From: Eubacterium barkeri
Lineage (GTDB): Bacteria; Bacillota; Clostridia; Eubacteriales; Eubacteriaceae
NCBI RefSeq assembly: GCF_900107125.1
Contig: NZ_FNOU01000022.1
Location: forward strand, 1 to 50,315
Direction of reading: 5' to 3'
Length of the DNA: 50,315 nucleotides
Shown piece by piece: positions 7,337 through 16,135 of the stretch (position 1 is the first letter of the stretch; every line of letters begins with the position of its first letter). The notes beneath the pieces were generated by a model. The model did no database searches and was not told where the DNA came from. It saw only the letters and a program-made list of their open reading frames with translations. The position numbers and the translations under genes are program-made.

Positions 7337-8503
7337 CTATACCCGGACGATTTCTGCGTCGGCGATGGCTTTTTCAATCATGGGGCCGGCGATTTTCTCC
7401 ATTTCAATTTCGGATTTTTCGATCATCTCCCGCTTTGGCTTTGTTTCTGGATGCTTGGGCACAAAGATGGTACAGCAGTCCTCGTAAGGTAAAATAGACG
7501 TCTCAAAAGTTCCAATGCGCTGAGCAATTTCAACAATTTCCTGTTTGTCCATACCAATCAATGGGCGCAAAACTGGCATATCCACCACCGCATTAGTTGC
7601 CCCAAGGCCTTCCTGGGTTTGACTGGCCACCTGGCCCAGGCTTTCCCCGGTTATGAGGGATTTGGCGCCGTTTTTTCGGGCGATTTCTTGGGCAATGCGC
7701 ATCATATACCGCCGGATGATGATGGTCGTTTGACGCTCGGGGCAAATTTCGACAATTTTTGTTTGGATTTCCGTGAACGGGACGACATAGACATCCATAC
7801 GCCCTACGTACTTAGCCACGATCCGACCTAAGTCAATAACCTTTTCCTTGGCGCGATCACTGGTAAAAGGAAAGCTATGGAAATACACACAGATGGGCTG
7901 AATGCCTCGCTTCGCCATCATATAGCCCGCAACGGGGCTGTCGATGCCTCCAGATAGAAGGAGGGCACTTTTGCCAGAGCATCCCACGGGCAGTCCTCCA
8001 CCACAGGGGATAAATTGGCTGTAGATATAGGTTTCCTCCCGAACCTCCACCCAAAGATTCATATCCGGGTTTGTCATATCGACACTGATTCCGGTGCCAT
8101 CCAGGGCTTTTAAAATAACAGCCCCCATATGACGGCCAATATCCGGAGATTTCATGGGAAAGCGCTTATCACTGCGCTTCGCGGTGACCCGGAAGGTCTT
8201 GAAACTCCGTGCCAGAGCTTCTTCCTCCACGGCCGTCTCAATGGTTTCTAATACACTTTCCACCACCACTGCCGGGCTGATGGACACAATACCAAAGACC
8301 TTTTGCACGGATTCCAGGGCATCCTGAAACTGTCCATCATCCACATCGATAATAATGCGCCCCTGAACCTTTTTAACAACAACGCTATCGAGGTAGCGCA
8401 GGGTATTTCGAATATTCTTAACCAATAAATCAATAAAATAATTCCGATTCAGACCTTTTAAACTGATTTCGCCGTAGCGGACTAAAATTACATGCTTTGC
8501 CAT
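7337..8503 (-). CDS. thiI: tRNA 4-thiouridine synthetase ThiI
   Basis: This 388-residue protein carries a ferredoxin-like/THUMP N-terminal half that binds tRNA and a PP-loop ATPase half with SGGIDSPVAGYMMAKRG (near 183) that adenylates U8. EDCCTIFVPKHPETKP, near residue 345, holds the conserved cysteine. The rhodanese domain of the E. coli enzyme is absent, as is usual in Gram-positive bacteria, where a dedicated cysteine desulfurase supplies sulfur. Such a desulfurase lies immediately upstream with a 9-base gap. A GAGG site precedes the ATG. ThiI may also serve thiamine thiazole synthesis, but no thiamine genes are nearby. Confidence 0.95.
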   Translation of the reverse strand: MAKHVILVRYGEISLKGLNRNYFIDLLVKNIRNTLRYLDSVVVKKVQGRIIIDVDDGQFQDALESVQKVFGIVSISPAVVVESVLETIETAVEEEALARSFKTFRVTAKRSDKRFPMKSPDIGRHMGAVILKALDGTGISVDMTNPDMNLWVEVREETYIYSQFIPCGGGLPVGCSGKSALLLSGGIDSPVAGYMMAKRGIQPICVYFHSFPFTSDRAKEKVIDLGRIVAKYVGRMDVYVVPFTEIQTKIVEICPERQTTIIIRRYMMRIAQEIARKNGAKSLITGESLGQVASQTQEGLGATNAVVDMPVLRPLIGMDKQEIVEIAQRIGTFETSILPYEDCCTIFVPKHPETKPKREMIEKSEIEMEKIAGPMIEKAIADAEIVRV

Positions 8504-8512
8504 GATTCCTCA

Positions 8513-9682
8513 CTATTTCTTTTTAAAATTCATCCATTTTTGCAGTTTAGCAGCTTCCTCTGCAATCACAGCGGCCCCTTCCCGGACCTCAGCCTCCGTC
8601 GTCAATATCGAAAAGCTGATGCGGATGGTGCCCTCGGCAAGATCCACAGGGAGATGGATGGCCTTAAGCACCGATTGCTTTTCCTTTTTATGGGAGGAGC
8701 AAGCAGAGCCGGTGGATACATACACGCCTCTGGCTTCCAGACTGTGAAGCAGCACCTCCCCCCGAATCCCTGGAATGGAGGCACTCAGCACATAGGGACT
8801 TCCCTGGGGGTCCCCATTAAAGCAAATACCTTCTATACCATTTAGTGCTTCCACCATTATGGCCCTGTACGCCGCCATGCGCCCGTGGAGGTCCTGGGGT
8901 TCCTCCTCCATCACAGTGATGGCCTCATCAAAGCCTAAAATGGATGGGGTATTCTCCGTACCGGAACGTAATCCCCTTTCCTGGCCGCCGCCGAGTAAAA
9001 GCGGTTTGATACGCAGTCCGCCTTTGAGATAGATGGCCCCAATTCCTTTTGGTCCACAGATTTTATGGCCACACAGGGTAACCGCATCCAGCTTGCAGGC
9101 TGTCACATCCAGTGGCTCCTTCATGTAGCCCTGGACATAATCGGTATGAAAAACACAGTCGGGATTGGCCCCCTTTATAATCGACCCAATCTTTTTAAGA
9201 TTCTGGATAGTCCCAATTTCATTATTTACACCAATGATACTGACCAGAATAGTCCGGTGATCTACCGCCGCTTCCAGTGCTGCTAAATCGACATGTCCCT
9301 GGGAATCCACTGGCAACCATACAACATCAACTCCGTGTTCCTCGTAAAGCTTGAAAACATCCTTAACGGCAGGATGCTCAATAGTTGTGGTGACGATACG
9401 GGCAGTCTTGAGCACATCCGGCCGTTTGATTTCTACCAGACCCTTGATAAGGGTATTATCCCCCTCCGTTCCCCCGGAAGTAAAGATAATTTCCTCAGAT
9501 GCGGCCCCCAGTGTCTTTGCAATATGGGACCGGACTCCTTCAATCTGCTTTTCCATATCGATACCCAGATTGTACAGTGCCGAAGGATTGGCATAGCCGG
9601 ATTCCAGAGCTTGGCACATCCGCGCGATCACCCGTGGATGGGGACAGGTCGTCGCCGCGTTATCTAAATAAATTTTTTTCAC
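8513..9682 (-). CDS. Cysteine desulfurase (NifS/IscS-like)
   Basis: The 389-residue PLP enzyme removes sulfur from cysteine as a persulfide. It starts with KIYLDNAATTCPHPRV. The PLP lysine is in CGHKICGPKGIGAIY near residue 205, and the active cysteine is in VSTGSACSSHKKE near 327. Its coupling to thiI, nine bases apart, marks it as the sulfur donor for tRNA 4-thiouridine, like the NifZ-ThiI pair of Bacillus. The start codon is GTG at 9682, with AAAGGA seven bases upstream. The promoter is back to back with that of the XRE regulator at 9834, with the two -35 boxes inside one palindrome, so that repressor may control the unit. Confidence 0.93.
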   Translation of the reverse strand: MKKIYLDNAATTCPHPRVIARMCQALESGYANPSALYNLGIDMEKQIEGVRSHIAKTLGAASEEIIFTSGGTEGDNTLIKGLVEIKRPDVLKTARIVTTTIEHPAVKDVFKLYEEHGVDVVWLPVDSQGHVDLAALEAAVDHRTILVSIIGVNNEIGTIQNLKKIGSIIKGANPDCVFHTDYVQGYMKEPLDVTACKLDAVTLCGHKICGPKGIGAIYLKGGLRIKPLLLGGGQERGLRSGTENTPSILGFDEAITVMEEEPQDLHGRMAAYRAIMVEALNGIEGICFNGDPQGSPYVLSASIPGIRGEVLLHSLEARGVYVSTGSACSSHKKEKQSVLKAIHLPVDLAEGTIRISFSILTTEAEVREGAAVIAEEAAKLQKWMNFKKK

Positions 9683-9735
9683 ATTTTTCCTTTCAGATGC
9701 TTTACTTTAGCCTTAAAAAAATATAAGATTAAACT

Positions 9736-9764
9736 ATATTATTCTTTAAAAGATAATTTTGCAA
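9736..9764 (-). promoter_or_regulatory. Promoter of the desulfurase-thiI unit
   Basis: On the minus strand TTGCAA (9759-9764) and TAATAT (9736-9741) are 17 bases apart. The -35 is the left half of the palindrome at 9759-9770. The -10 is not consensus, so confidence is moderate. Confidence 0.5.
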
Positions 9765-9770
9765 TTGCAA
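9759..9770. promoter_or_regulatory. 12-bp palindrome on two divergent -35 boxes
   Basis: TTGCAATTGCAA is a perfect palindrome. Each half provides a TTGCAA -35 for one of the two divergent promoters, so a dimer bound here would block both. The neighbouring XRE/S24-like protein is the obvious candidate ligand. Confidence 0.5.
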
Positions 9771-9793
9771 TTAATCTCTGATTCGCATACTAT
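9765..9793 (+). promoter_or_regulatory. Promoter of the XRE regulator
   Basis: TTGCAA (9765-9770) and TACTAT (9788-9793) have a 17-base spacer. The -35 is the right half of the palindrome. Confidence 0.5.
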
Positions 9794-9833
9794 TAAATAA
9801 TAACATATTCTTAGGATAATTGAAGAGGTTCTG

Positions 9834-10430
9834 ATGAATAAATATAAAAAACTCCGTAAAGAAATCAACATCTCCCAAGCCCAACTGGCGGAAATGCTTG
9901 GTGTTTCCCAAACTGCGGTGAGTCAATGGGAAACGGATAAAAATTATCCGGATGTGAACACCCTCAAGACTCTGGCAGAAATTTTCTGCGTTTCTACAGA
10001 CTATCTTTTAGGTATGGATGCCAGCCGGATTCGAGAGGTCAACGAGGTGGTGGTTTACACCCGTATTCCCGCTGGAGTCGATTGGGGGAACAATATCGAT
10101 CGGGATGGTACCGAGGAAATTCCCGGAAGGCTCCTCGCTAAGGGGCGGGACTATGTGGGTTATAAGATTGTAGACAAGAACCTGTCGCCCATTTTTGAAG
10201 AGGGAGATGTACTTATCATCGAATTGACCGATCATTGTGAAAACGGTGATCTCGCTATGGTCCAGGTCAGTGGCTATGATGCTGAGGTTCGCTATGTTTT
10301 CCATACGACACAGGGCATTTTGATCCAATCCGTAGTGGCGGGACGTCAGGACATGTTCTTTCCCACAGCCCATAAAGAAAAGCCCCGGATCATTGGGGTG
10401 ATCCGGGAACTCAGGAGACTATTTGGATAG
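9834..10430 (+). CDS. XRE family repressor with a degenerate S24 peptidase-like domain
   Basis: The 198-residue protein has an N-terminal helix-turn-helix (residues 1-60, with QAQLAEMLGVSQTAVSQWE) and a C-terminal LexA/CI-like S24 fold (about 72-198). In the S24 family the nucleophile sits in a S-M-x-P motif; here the aligned stretch is N116-L-S-P119, followed correctly by FEEGD, so Ser is replaced by Asn. The partner lysine position in AEVRYVF is Arg153. The hinge IPAG near residue 78, where related repressors are cut, is still present. Self-cleavage therefore seems lost, and control may rest on a ligand or partner protein. The gene is divergent to the desulfurase-thiI unit and its last 12 bases overlap the convergent 10419 gene. 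Confidence 0.88.
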   Translation: MNKYKKLRKEINISQAQLAEMLGVSQTAVSQWETDKNYPDVNTLKTLAEIFCVSTDYLLGMDASRIREVNEVVVYTRIPAGVDWGNNIDRDGTEEIPGRLLAKGRDYVGYKIVDKNLSPIFEEGDVLIIELTDHCENGDLAMVQVSGYDAEVRYVFHTTQGILIQSVVAGRQDMFFPTAHKEKPRIIGVIRELRRLFG

Positions 10431-10955
10431 CTTATCAATGAGGGCACGAATGATTTGACCCGGTAATGCCTTCGGGTCTTTTTTAAGGATTTCCCTGATT
10501 TCCTCACCGACGTAATATTCTAAATCATCCGCCGTTAGATCGTAGCCATCATCAACCGCTAATTCAGCCAACTTTTTAAAGAGCTTCTTTCGCTTTTCAC
10601 CCAATCGGGTTTCTTCACTCTTGCCATCATGGATGACATTGGTGACAAAATCATCCATCATTCCAGAAAATAATTGGACGAGGGTTTCCTTCTTCTCACC
10701 ATGATCCAGGGAACGCTCTTTTTCTTTTACCTGCTCTTTATCCGATTTTTCGTCAGTCTCGATAATTTCTTCCAAAATACTTTCTTCTGGATTTTCCGGC
10801 AGGGTCGCAACAACAGGAAAGCCCTCTCCCATCATCATTGGATCCGTCAATAAATAGCTACCTGATTCGATGAGTGTTTCATTATACCGCTCTAATTCAT
10901 CATGATCCTTTTTGATTTGTTCAAAAAATTTTTTAACACTATCGTTGCCCATCAT
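10419..10955 (-). CDS. Acidic protein of unknown function, possible split Nif11-like domain
   Basis: I do not recognise this 178-residue protein with certainty. It is rich in Glu, Asp and Lys and has no signal peptide or membrane segment. Residues 6-30 (SVKKFFEQIKKDHDELERYNE) resemble the first helix of Nif11-like domains. Residues about 125-150 (KKLAELAVDDGYDLTADDL) resemble the second half, with a charged linker of roughly 90 residues between. This likeness is my inference and could be chance. A GGAGG site lies 4 bases before the ATG at 10955 and 7 before the next ATG at 10952; either may be used. The promoter is at 11024-11029, and the gene's end overlaps the convergent repressor gene by 12 bases. 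Confidence 0.7.
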   Translation of the reverse strand: MMGNDSVKKFFEQIKKDHDELERYNETLIESGSYLLTDPMMMGEGFPVVATLPENPEESILEEIIETDEKSDKEQVKEKERSLDHGEKKETLVQLFSGMMDDFVTNVIHDGKSEETRLGEKRKKLFKKLAELAVDDGYDLTADDLEYYVGEEIREILKKDPKALPGQIIRALIDKLSK

Positions 10956-10976
10956 AATACCTCCATCAAATAATTA

Positions 10977-11010
10977 AGGAAGTATGGGTTTTTAACCTGC
11001 TTCCTTTTTA
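10977..11010 (-). terminator. Hairpin between rnfB and the 10419 gene, weak terminator
   Basis: AGGAAG and CTTCCT, with an inner GGT/ACC pairing, form a hairpin in the leader of the 10419 gene. The minus-strand tail is TTAATTATTT, a weak T tract. It may partly end Rnf transcripts or act in the leader. Confidence 0.35.
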
Positions 11011-11023
11011 GGATTTTGCAGAT

Positions 11024-11032
11024 ATTATACCA
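11024..11032 (-). promoter_or_regulatory. Extended -10 promoter of the 10419 gene
   Basis: TGGTATAAT on the minus strand is an extended -10 with a perfect TATAAT at 11024-11029. No good -35 is seen 17 bases upstream. Confidence 0.5.
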
Positions 11033-11073
11033 ATACTCCCTTAAATCACTACATATTCGCTTGCTCGATGGCT

Positions 11074-11892
11074 TTAACCGTTGATTTTAACAATGCGGTC
11101 TTCTTTTACCACAGCACCCGTTGGACATTTTTCCACGCAGGCACCACACTGGGTACATAAATCATAGTTAATATGAGCCAGATTATCGGTAACTGTAATC
11201 GCACCCGTTTCACAGACTTTGGTACATGCCTTACAACCAATACACCCGCAGGTGCAAGCTGTTCGAACGATTTTTCCCTTGGCCGTTGACCGACAATCCA
11301 CATGGATAACCTGGTCGTAGGGTGTCAGGTTAATCAGGTTTTTCGGGCAAGCCGCAATACATTGGCCACAAGCCGTACAGGCATCGGGGTCGACGATGGG
11401 CAGGCTTTTGTCCCCCATGGTCAATGCGCCAAATTGACAGGCTTCCACACAGGAACCCATTCCCATACAGCCAAAGCGGCACTCTTTGGGGCCGCCACTG
11501 GCAATCATGGCTTCCCGACAGTTTTTAATGCCATAATAATCGGCCCGGGTAGGGGCATGTTCGCAATCACCATTACAATGAACACAGGCAATTTGGGGAT
11601 CGGTATTCCCCACACTCTCACCCATAATCTCTCCCACTTCCACCGCTGTGGATGGTCCGCCCACTGGGCAGGCATTGGCTGGTGCATCGCCTTTGACGAT
11701 GGCTTCTGCCAAAGCATCACAGCCGGGGTAGCCGCAGCCTCCACAATTAGCGCCAGGCAGAGCCGCTCGTACCAGGGGTATGCGTTCATCTTTTTTGACC
11801 TCAAACACCTTTGAGGCGATGGCAAGACCCGCTCCAAAAATCAGGCCCATGCCACCGAGGACCAGGACCGGGATTAATAAGTCGTTTAACAT
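11074..11892 (-). CDS. rnfB: Rnf complex subunit RnfB (multi-cluster ferredoxin subunit)
   Basis: The 272-residue protein has one N-terminal membrane anchor (about 5-27) and then 27 cysteines. The first four form the N-terminal cluster motif GANCGGCGYPGC...C of the RnfB family. Further C-rich blocks follow, including DACTACGQCIAACP and DLCTQCGACVEKCP, which are classic 2[4Fe-4S] ferredoxin motifs, and an extra CTCGCIGCKACTKVC block. RnfB is thought to be where reduced ferredoxin delivers electrons to the complex. The gene is last in the C-D-G-E-A-B order also found in Acetobacterium woodii. A ribosome site AGGAAAAGGA precedes the ATG. Confidence 0.95.
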   Translation of the reverse strand: MLNDLLIPVLVLGGMGLIFGAGLAIASKVFEVKKDERIPLVRAALPGANCGGCGYPGCDALAEAIVKGDAPANACPVGGPSTAVEVGEIMGESVGNTDPQIACVHCNGDCEHAPTRADYYGIKNCREAMIASGGPKECRFGCMGMGSCVEACQFGALTMGDKSLPIVDPDACTACGQCIAACPKNLINLTPYDQVIHVDCRSTAKGKIVRTACTCGCIGCKACTKVCETGAITVTDNLAHINYDLCTQCGACVEKCPTGAVVKEDRIVKING

Positions 11893-11905
11893 ATCCTTTT
11901 CCTCC

Positions 11906-12478
11906 CTATATCATTCCTGAGAATCCCAGAAACGCAATGGCCATGAGGCCAGCCGTTACCAAGGCAATGGGGAATCCCTCAAAGCACCTGGGGATATCCG
12001 ATAGTTCCAGACGTTCCCGGACACCAGCAAAAAGCACAATGGCCAGGGTAAAGCCCACAGCCCCAGAAAAGCCATTGACAATGGTTTCTAAAAAGTTGTA
12101 GTTACTCTGGATGTTTAAAAGGGCCACCCCAAGCACTGCACAGTTGGTGGTGATCAGAGGCAGATAGACCCCCAAAGCCTGATAAAGTACCGGACTCACT
12201 TTTTGAATAACCATTTCTACCAGCTGCACCAAAGCCGCAATAACCAAGATAAAGGCGATGGTCTGGAGATATACCAGATTAAGGGGAACCAAAATGGCGT
12301 ACTGCACCATATAGGTAATGGCCGAGGCCAGGGTCATAACAAAGGTAACAGCCACCCCCATACCGATGGCAGTTTCAATCTGTTTTGAAACCCCCAGGAA
12401 TGGGCAAATCCCCAAGAAACGGGAGAAGATATAGTTATTAACGAAGATGCCACTAACGACGATGATTAGAAGATTCAT
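11906..12478 (-). CDS. rnfA: Rnf complex membrane subunit RnfA
   Basis: The 190-residue protein is almost entirely hydrophobic, with about six membrane segments, and is the usual length of RnfA. The start [32 protein letters not shown] carries the conserved N-N-Y-I-F...GICPFLG region whose cysteine, with its counterpart in RnfE, helps hold an intramembrane iron-sulfur cluster. It overlaps rnfE by four bases (ATGA), which implies coupled translation. RnfA and RnfE are homologous and inversely oriented in the membrane. Confidence 0.95.
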   Translation of the reverse strand: MNLLIIVVSGIFVNNYIFSRFLGICPFLGVSKQIETAIGMGVAVTFVMTLASAITYMVQYAILVPLNLVYLQTIAFILVIAALVQLVEMVIQKVSPVLYQALGVYLPLITTNCAVLGVALLNIQSNYNFLETIVNGFSGAVGFTLAIVLFAGVRERLELSDIPRCFEGFPIALVTAGLMAIAFLGFSGMI

Positions 12479-13101
12479 GAGAGCGCATCCTCCTTACTTT
12501 CTTTTTTCTTTTCAACACTTTCTGTAATTTTATTGATTAATGCGATACACAGGCCCAGGGTTAAGAACGCCCCAGGTGGCAGAATCATCAGGATGACCGG
12601 TTCAAAGCTCGCACCAAAGAGACTAAAGCCAAAAATGGAACCCGCACCCAGGATTTCCCGGATTGCACCTAAAACCGTTAAAGACATGGTAAAGCCCAAC
12701 CCCATGCCAATGCCGTCGAACATGGAGTCTAGCACCCCATTAGTAAACGCAAAGGCTTCTGCCCGGCCAAGGATAATACAGTTAACCACGATAAGGGAGA
12801 TATAAATTCCCAGGGCAGCATACAATGCAGGAACAAAGGCCTCCATAAGCATCCCTACGATAGTAACAAAGGATGCAATAATCACAATAAAAGCCGGAAT
12901 CCGAATATTATCGGGAATCACCTTTCTCAGTGCAGAGATAACCACGTTTGAGCCAATAAGCACCACCATGGTCGCCAGCCCCATCCCCAGACCATTGATG
13001 GCCGAGGTAGTAACGGCCAAAGTCGGACACATGCCCAGGAGTAAACGGAAGGTTGGATTTTCTTTAATCAACCCATTGGTGAGGTTTTGTAAATGCTTCA
13101 T
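12475..13101 (-). CDS. rnfE: Rnf complex membrane subunit RnfE
   Basis: The 208-residue membrane protein begins with a soluble stretch containing [25 protein letters not shown], where the cysteine corresponds to the cluster ligand seen in RnfA. About six membrane segments follow, with a charged tail [13 protein letters not shown]. It is homologous to RnfA and NqrD. Its start overlaps the rnfG stop by one base (TAATG) and its end overlaps rnfA by four, so the subunits are produced in step. Confidence 0.95.
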   Translation of the reverse strand: MKHLQNLTNGLIKENPTFRLLLGMCPTLAVTTSAINGLGMGLATMVVLIGSNVVISALRKVIPDNIRIPAFIVIIASFVTIVGMLMEAFVPALYAALGIYISLIVVNCIILGRAEAFAFTNGVLDSMFDGIGMGLGFTMSLTVLGAIREILGAGSIFGFSLFGASFEPVILMILPPGAFLTLGLCIALINKITESVEKKKESKEDALS

Positions 13102-13724
13102 TATTTTTGTCCTCCTACAATTGCTTTGTAAATCTTGGTGGAGGTATTGACGCCCAGGGTCACCGCTTTGGAGGTAATGGTCGCTCCTGTAATGGCATTA
13201 ATCTGATTCCCTGCGGCTCCGCCGCCTTTAACCACCGCGATTTCCTGGGTTGCATCCAGTCCCTTATACTGGTCCTGGTAGGTTGTTTCCGTGGCACGGG
13301 CACCCAGACCAGCAGTTTCATCATTGCTTAAGATAGTGATGCCTGTCACCTGGCCATCTGTCGAAATACCTGTAAGTGTTTCCACCTCGCCACCATAGCC
13401 CTTGGGCACTGTCTTAACGGTATAACCCACCAGCTGACCATCCTTATATCCAGCATAAACCTCGGCAACGATATTCGCATTATCGCCAACAGCTTCCTTC
13501 GCGATGTCTTCAACACCTGGAACCGCTTCAAAATCTACCGCCTCTGGCAATACCATTTGCCGGGCTTCAATATTCTTTTCTTCAGTCTGCTTGGCAATGG
13601 CATCCTTGGTCACAGAATTGGTGAGGGCCAATAGAAGGGCTGCCACTGCTGTGATGATAAAGAGGATAAGAGCCAGCCGTCCGACAGTTTTCCAATCAAT
13701 CTGGACTTTTGTTTTATCTGACAT
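13101..13724 (-). CDS. rnfG: Rnf complex flavoprotein subunit RnfG
   Basis: The 207-residue protein has one N-terminal membrane segment (about 14-33) and an extracytoplasmic FMN-binding domain. The covalent flavinylation motif is visible near the C-terminus as INAITGATITSKAVTLGVN, where the second Thr of TGATIT would carry FMN by a phosphoester bond. YGGEVETLTGI and GLGARATETTYQDQYKG are further family features. The attaching enzyme, ApbE, is not encoded in this window. The gene overlaps rnfD and rnfE by one base each. Confidence 0.95.
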   Translation of the reverse strand: MSDKTKVQIDWKTVGRLALILFIITAVAALLLALTNSVTKDAIAKQTEEKNIEARQMVLPEAVDFEAVPGVEDIAKEAVGDNANIVAEVYAGYKDGQLVGYTVKTVPKGYGGEVETLTGISTDGQVTGITILSNDETAGLGARATETTYQDQYKGLDATQEIAVVKGGGAAGNQINAITGATITSKAVTLGVNTSTKIYKAIVGGQK

Positions 13725-14716
13725 TATGCCGCTACCTCCTCTTTGGATTTATCTTTCTTTGCCTTTACCTTCTTTTGCACACCGTAAATAGCTGGCTTTA
13801 TGTAGCGATCCAAGAGCGGTGCCACAATATTCATAAGAAGGATAGAATAGGACACCCCTTCAGGATATCCGCCAACCATTCGGATAATCATGGTTAAAAG
13901 GCCACAGCCAACAGCGTAGATGATTTGACCTACAGCTGAACTGGGTGAAGTAGTATAATCCGTTGCCATAAAAAAGGCTCCAAGGATCAGTCCTCCAGAA
14001 CAAAGCATGACAAGGGGGTCCTGGCCAAAGGGAATGGATAAAACCGCAACTGTCGCCAGGTAAATCACTGGAATCCGCCAGCTGATAATGCCCCGGGCAA
14101 TGAGGTAAACCCCGCCAATGAGCAGAGCCAAAGCTGAGATTTCACCAATACAGCCATAGACACCATTTGTCCCCAGAAATAGGTCAAGGGTACTGGGCAT
14201 CATGGATAGATCCCCTGCTTCCTTCAAAATACCCAGGGGCGTGGCCATGGTTACTGTATCCGTCGTAGGAATATAGGCCGTTCCGGTCATCCGTGTCGGC
14301 CAGGAGGCTAACAAAAATGCCCGGGCCGCCAGGGCCGGATTCATGAAATTATGTCCGAGTCCGCCAAATATCTGCTTAACAATGACGATGGCAAAGGCTG
14401 AACCGATTATGGCCATCCACCAAGTGGCATTCACTGGAAGGTTAAAGGCCAGAAGGATTCCAGTCACCACGGCACTCCAGTCTTTGATGGTGATGGGCTT
14501 TTTCATAATCTTTTGACATAGGGCCTCGCAGACAACACAGCTGGCAACACAGATAGCCACCAGCAACAGAGCTTTCACACCAAAAACATACCCGGCCATA
14601 GCCAGGGCCGGCAGCAGGGCGATAACGACATTCTGCATAATACTCTGGGTGCTTTCCTTGCTCCGAATATGGGGGGATGAGGATACCGTCAGTTTAAGTT
14701 CCATTTTATTATTCAC
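13724..14716 (-). CDS. rnfD: Rnf complex membrane flavoprotein subunit RnfD
   Basis: The 330-residue membrane protein begins with a soluble stretch carrying SSSPHIRSKESTQSIMQNVVIALLPALAMAGYVFG, typical of RnfD/NqrB. About nine membrane segments follow. The conserved region GLGHNFMNPALAARAFLLASWPTRM precedes TMATPLGIL, where the Thr aligns with the FMN-carrying Thr of the family. FFMATDYTTSPSSAVGQIIYAVGCG is also diagnostic. The start codon is GTG at 14716 with GGAGG five bases before it. It lies ten bases after rnfC and ends in a basic tail (KKVKAKKDKSKEEVAA). Confidence 0.95.
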   Translation of the reverse strand: MNNKMELKLTVSSSPHIRSKESTQSIMQNVVIALLPALAMAGYVFGVKALLLVAICVASCVVCEALCQKIMKKPITIKDWSAVVTGILLAFNLPVNATWWMAIIGSAFAIVIVKQIFGGLGHNFMNPALAARAFLLASWPTRMTGTAYIPTTDTVTMATPLGILKEAGDLSMMPSTLDLFLGTNGVYGCIGEISALALLIGGVYLIARGIISWRIPVIYLATVAVLSIPFGQDPLVMLCSGGLILGAFFMATDYTTSPSSAVGQIIYAVGCGLLTMIIRMVGGYPEGVSYSILLMNIVAPLLDRYIKPAIYGVQKKVKAKKDKSKEEVAA

Positions 14717-14725
14717 AGTAGCCTC

Positions 14726-16060
14726 CTAATTTTTCTTTCGAGCAGCCATAATCTGACGCTTGGCAACCCGGATATCCGATACAAGAGTCCGTTTAGCAGG
14801 ACAAGTATAGGCACAGCTGCCACACTCTATACAATCCAGAGCGTGGTAGGCCTCGCATTTTTCCCAGGATTCCTTTAAAGAATAAGCGGATAAATATAAA
14901 GGCTGTAAATGAATGGGACAAACCGAAGCACATTTTCCGCAGCGGATGCAATTGCTGGGCTCACTGATAGCGGCAGCTTCATGGCTTAAACAAAGGATAC
15001 CAGAGGTTCCCTTCATTACCGGAACATCTGTCTGAAATAGGGTTACCCCCATCATGGGACCGCCGGAGATTACCTTTTCAGGTTTCCTTTCAAAGCCACC
15101 GCATTGATCGATGACGTCCTGGTACATAGTCCCAATGCGAACCTCCAGGGTCCGGGCGTCCTTCACCGCATCACCAGTACAGGTAAGCAGGCGTTTGTAC
15201 AAGGGCATTCCCGTTTCAAAGGTCTCTGCAATCTGAGCGGCCGTTCCCACATTGAGGACCACAACACCTGCATCAGCTGGTAATCCACCCGAGGGGACTT
15301 CTCGCCCTGTAACAGCCGTAATAAGCTGTTTTTCTGCCCCTTGAGGGTATTTGGTCGCAAGCTCAATAACGGTAATGGTACCATCTTCTGACACCACCTC
15401 CCTCAATTTCCTTATGGCTTCTGGCTTATTGGCTTCAACACCAACATAGCCCGTCGTCACACCTACAGCCCTCATGGCGATGCGCAGTCCTTCCACCACC
15501 TTCTGGGGTTTCAGGTTCATTAAATGATCGTCTGCTGTCAGGTAAGGCTCACATTCCGCGCCGTTTAAAATGAGGGTATCCACCTGCTTATCCGGAGGAA
15601 TACTCAGCTTAACATGGGTTGGAAAAGTGGCGCCGCCCATACCGACAATCCCAGCATCATGAATGATGTCAATAATTGCCTTGGGCTCATAATTTTGGAA
15701 ATCACCATAGGGCGTGATTTCCAGACAGGGGGTATCCAGCCCGTCAGATTCAATGACCACGGACATGACATTGTCCCCGTTGGGATGGGGGCGTTCCTCT
15801 ACGGAAATGACCTTCCCTGAAACACTGGAATGGATTGGGGCCGAAACAAAGCCGTTTGCCTCCCCAATCTTCTGGCCAAGGGTCACGGCTTCTCCTTTTT
15901 TGACTACCGGAGTACAGGGTGCTCCGATGTGTAGCGACATCGGAATGACCACCGTTTCCGGTACCCTTGCGACCTTTGCAGAGACATCCGCTGTCCGCTC
16001 TTTATTGTAAGACGGATGGATTCCTCCTCTAAAGGTCCTTTTCTTTTCTGCTGTTGACAA
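14726..16060 (-). CDS. rnfC: Rnf complex NADH-binding subunit RnfC
   Basis: RnfC is the peripheral subunit that exchanges electrons with NAD+. The protein of about 444 residues contains the RnfC barrel-sandwich region (TFRGGIHPSYNKERT), a glycine-rich nucleotide segment GIVGMGGATFPTHVKLS, the SLBB region, and two [4Fe-4S] motifs near the C-terminus: CIRCGKCASVCP and CIECGSCAYTCP. The start is chosen as TTG at 16060 because AAGAGG lies eight bases upstream. A GTG at 16069 would directly abut that site. The gene is first in the operon. A TATAAT is present upstream but its TTGACG partner is only 13 bases away, so the promoter is not certain. Confidence 0.93.
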   Translation of the reverse strand: MSTAEKKRTFRGGIHPSYNKERTADVSAKVARVPETVVIPMSLHIGAPCTPVVKKGEAVTLGQKIGEANGFVSAPIHSSVSGKVISVEERPHPNGDNVMSVVIESDGLDTPCLEITPYGDFQNYEPKAIIDIIHDAGIVGMGGATFPTHVKLSIPPDKQVDTLILNGAECEPYLTADDHLMNLKPQKVVEGLRIAMRAVGVTTGYVGVEANKPEAIRKLREVVSEDGTITVIELATKYPQGAEKQLITAVTGREVPSGGLPADAGVVVLNVGTAAQIAETFETGMPLYKRLLTCTGDAVKDARTLEVRIGTMYQDVIDQCGGFERKPEKVISGGPMMGVTLFQTDVPVMKGTSGILCLSHEAAAISEPSNCIRCGKCASVCPIHLQPLYLSAYSLKESWEKCEAYHALDCIECGSCAYTCPAKRTLVSDIRVAKRQIMAARKKN

Positions 16061-16135
16061 GATAAACACCTCTTACTCAAATTTTGAATTATATTTTATC
16101 ACAATTCGTCAATTAAATATAGTAATTCTTTACAT

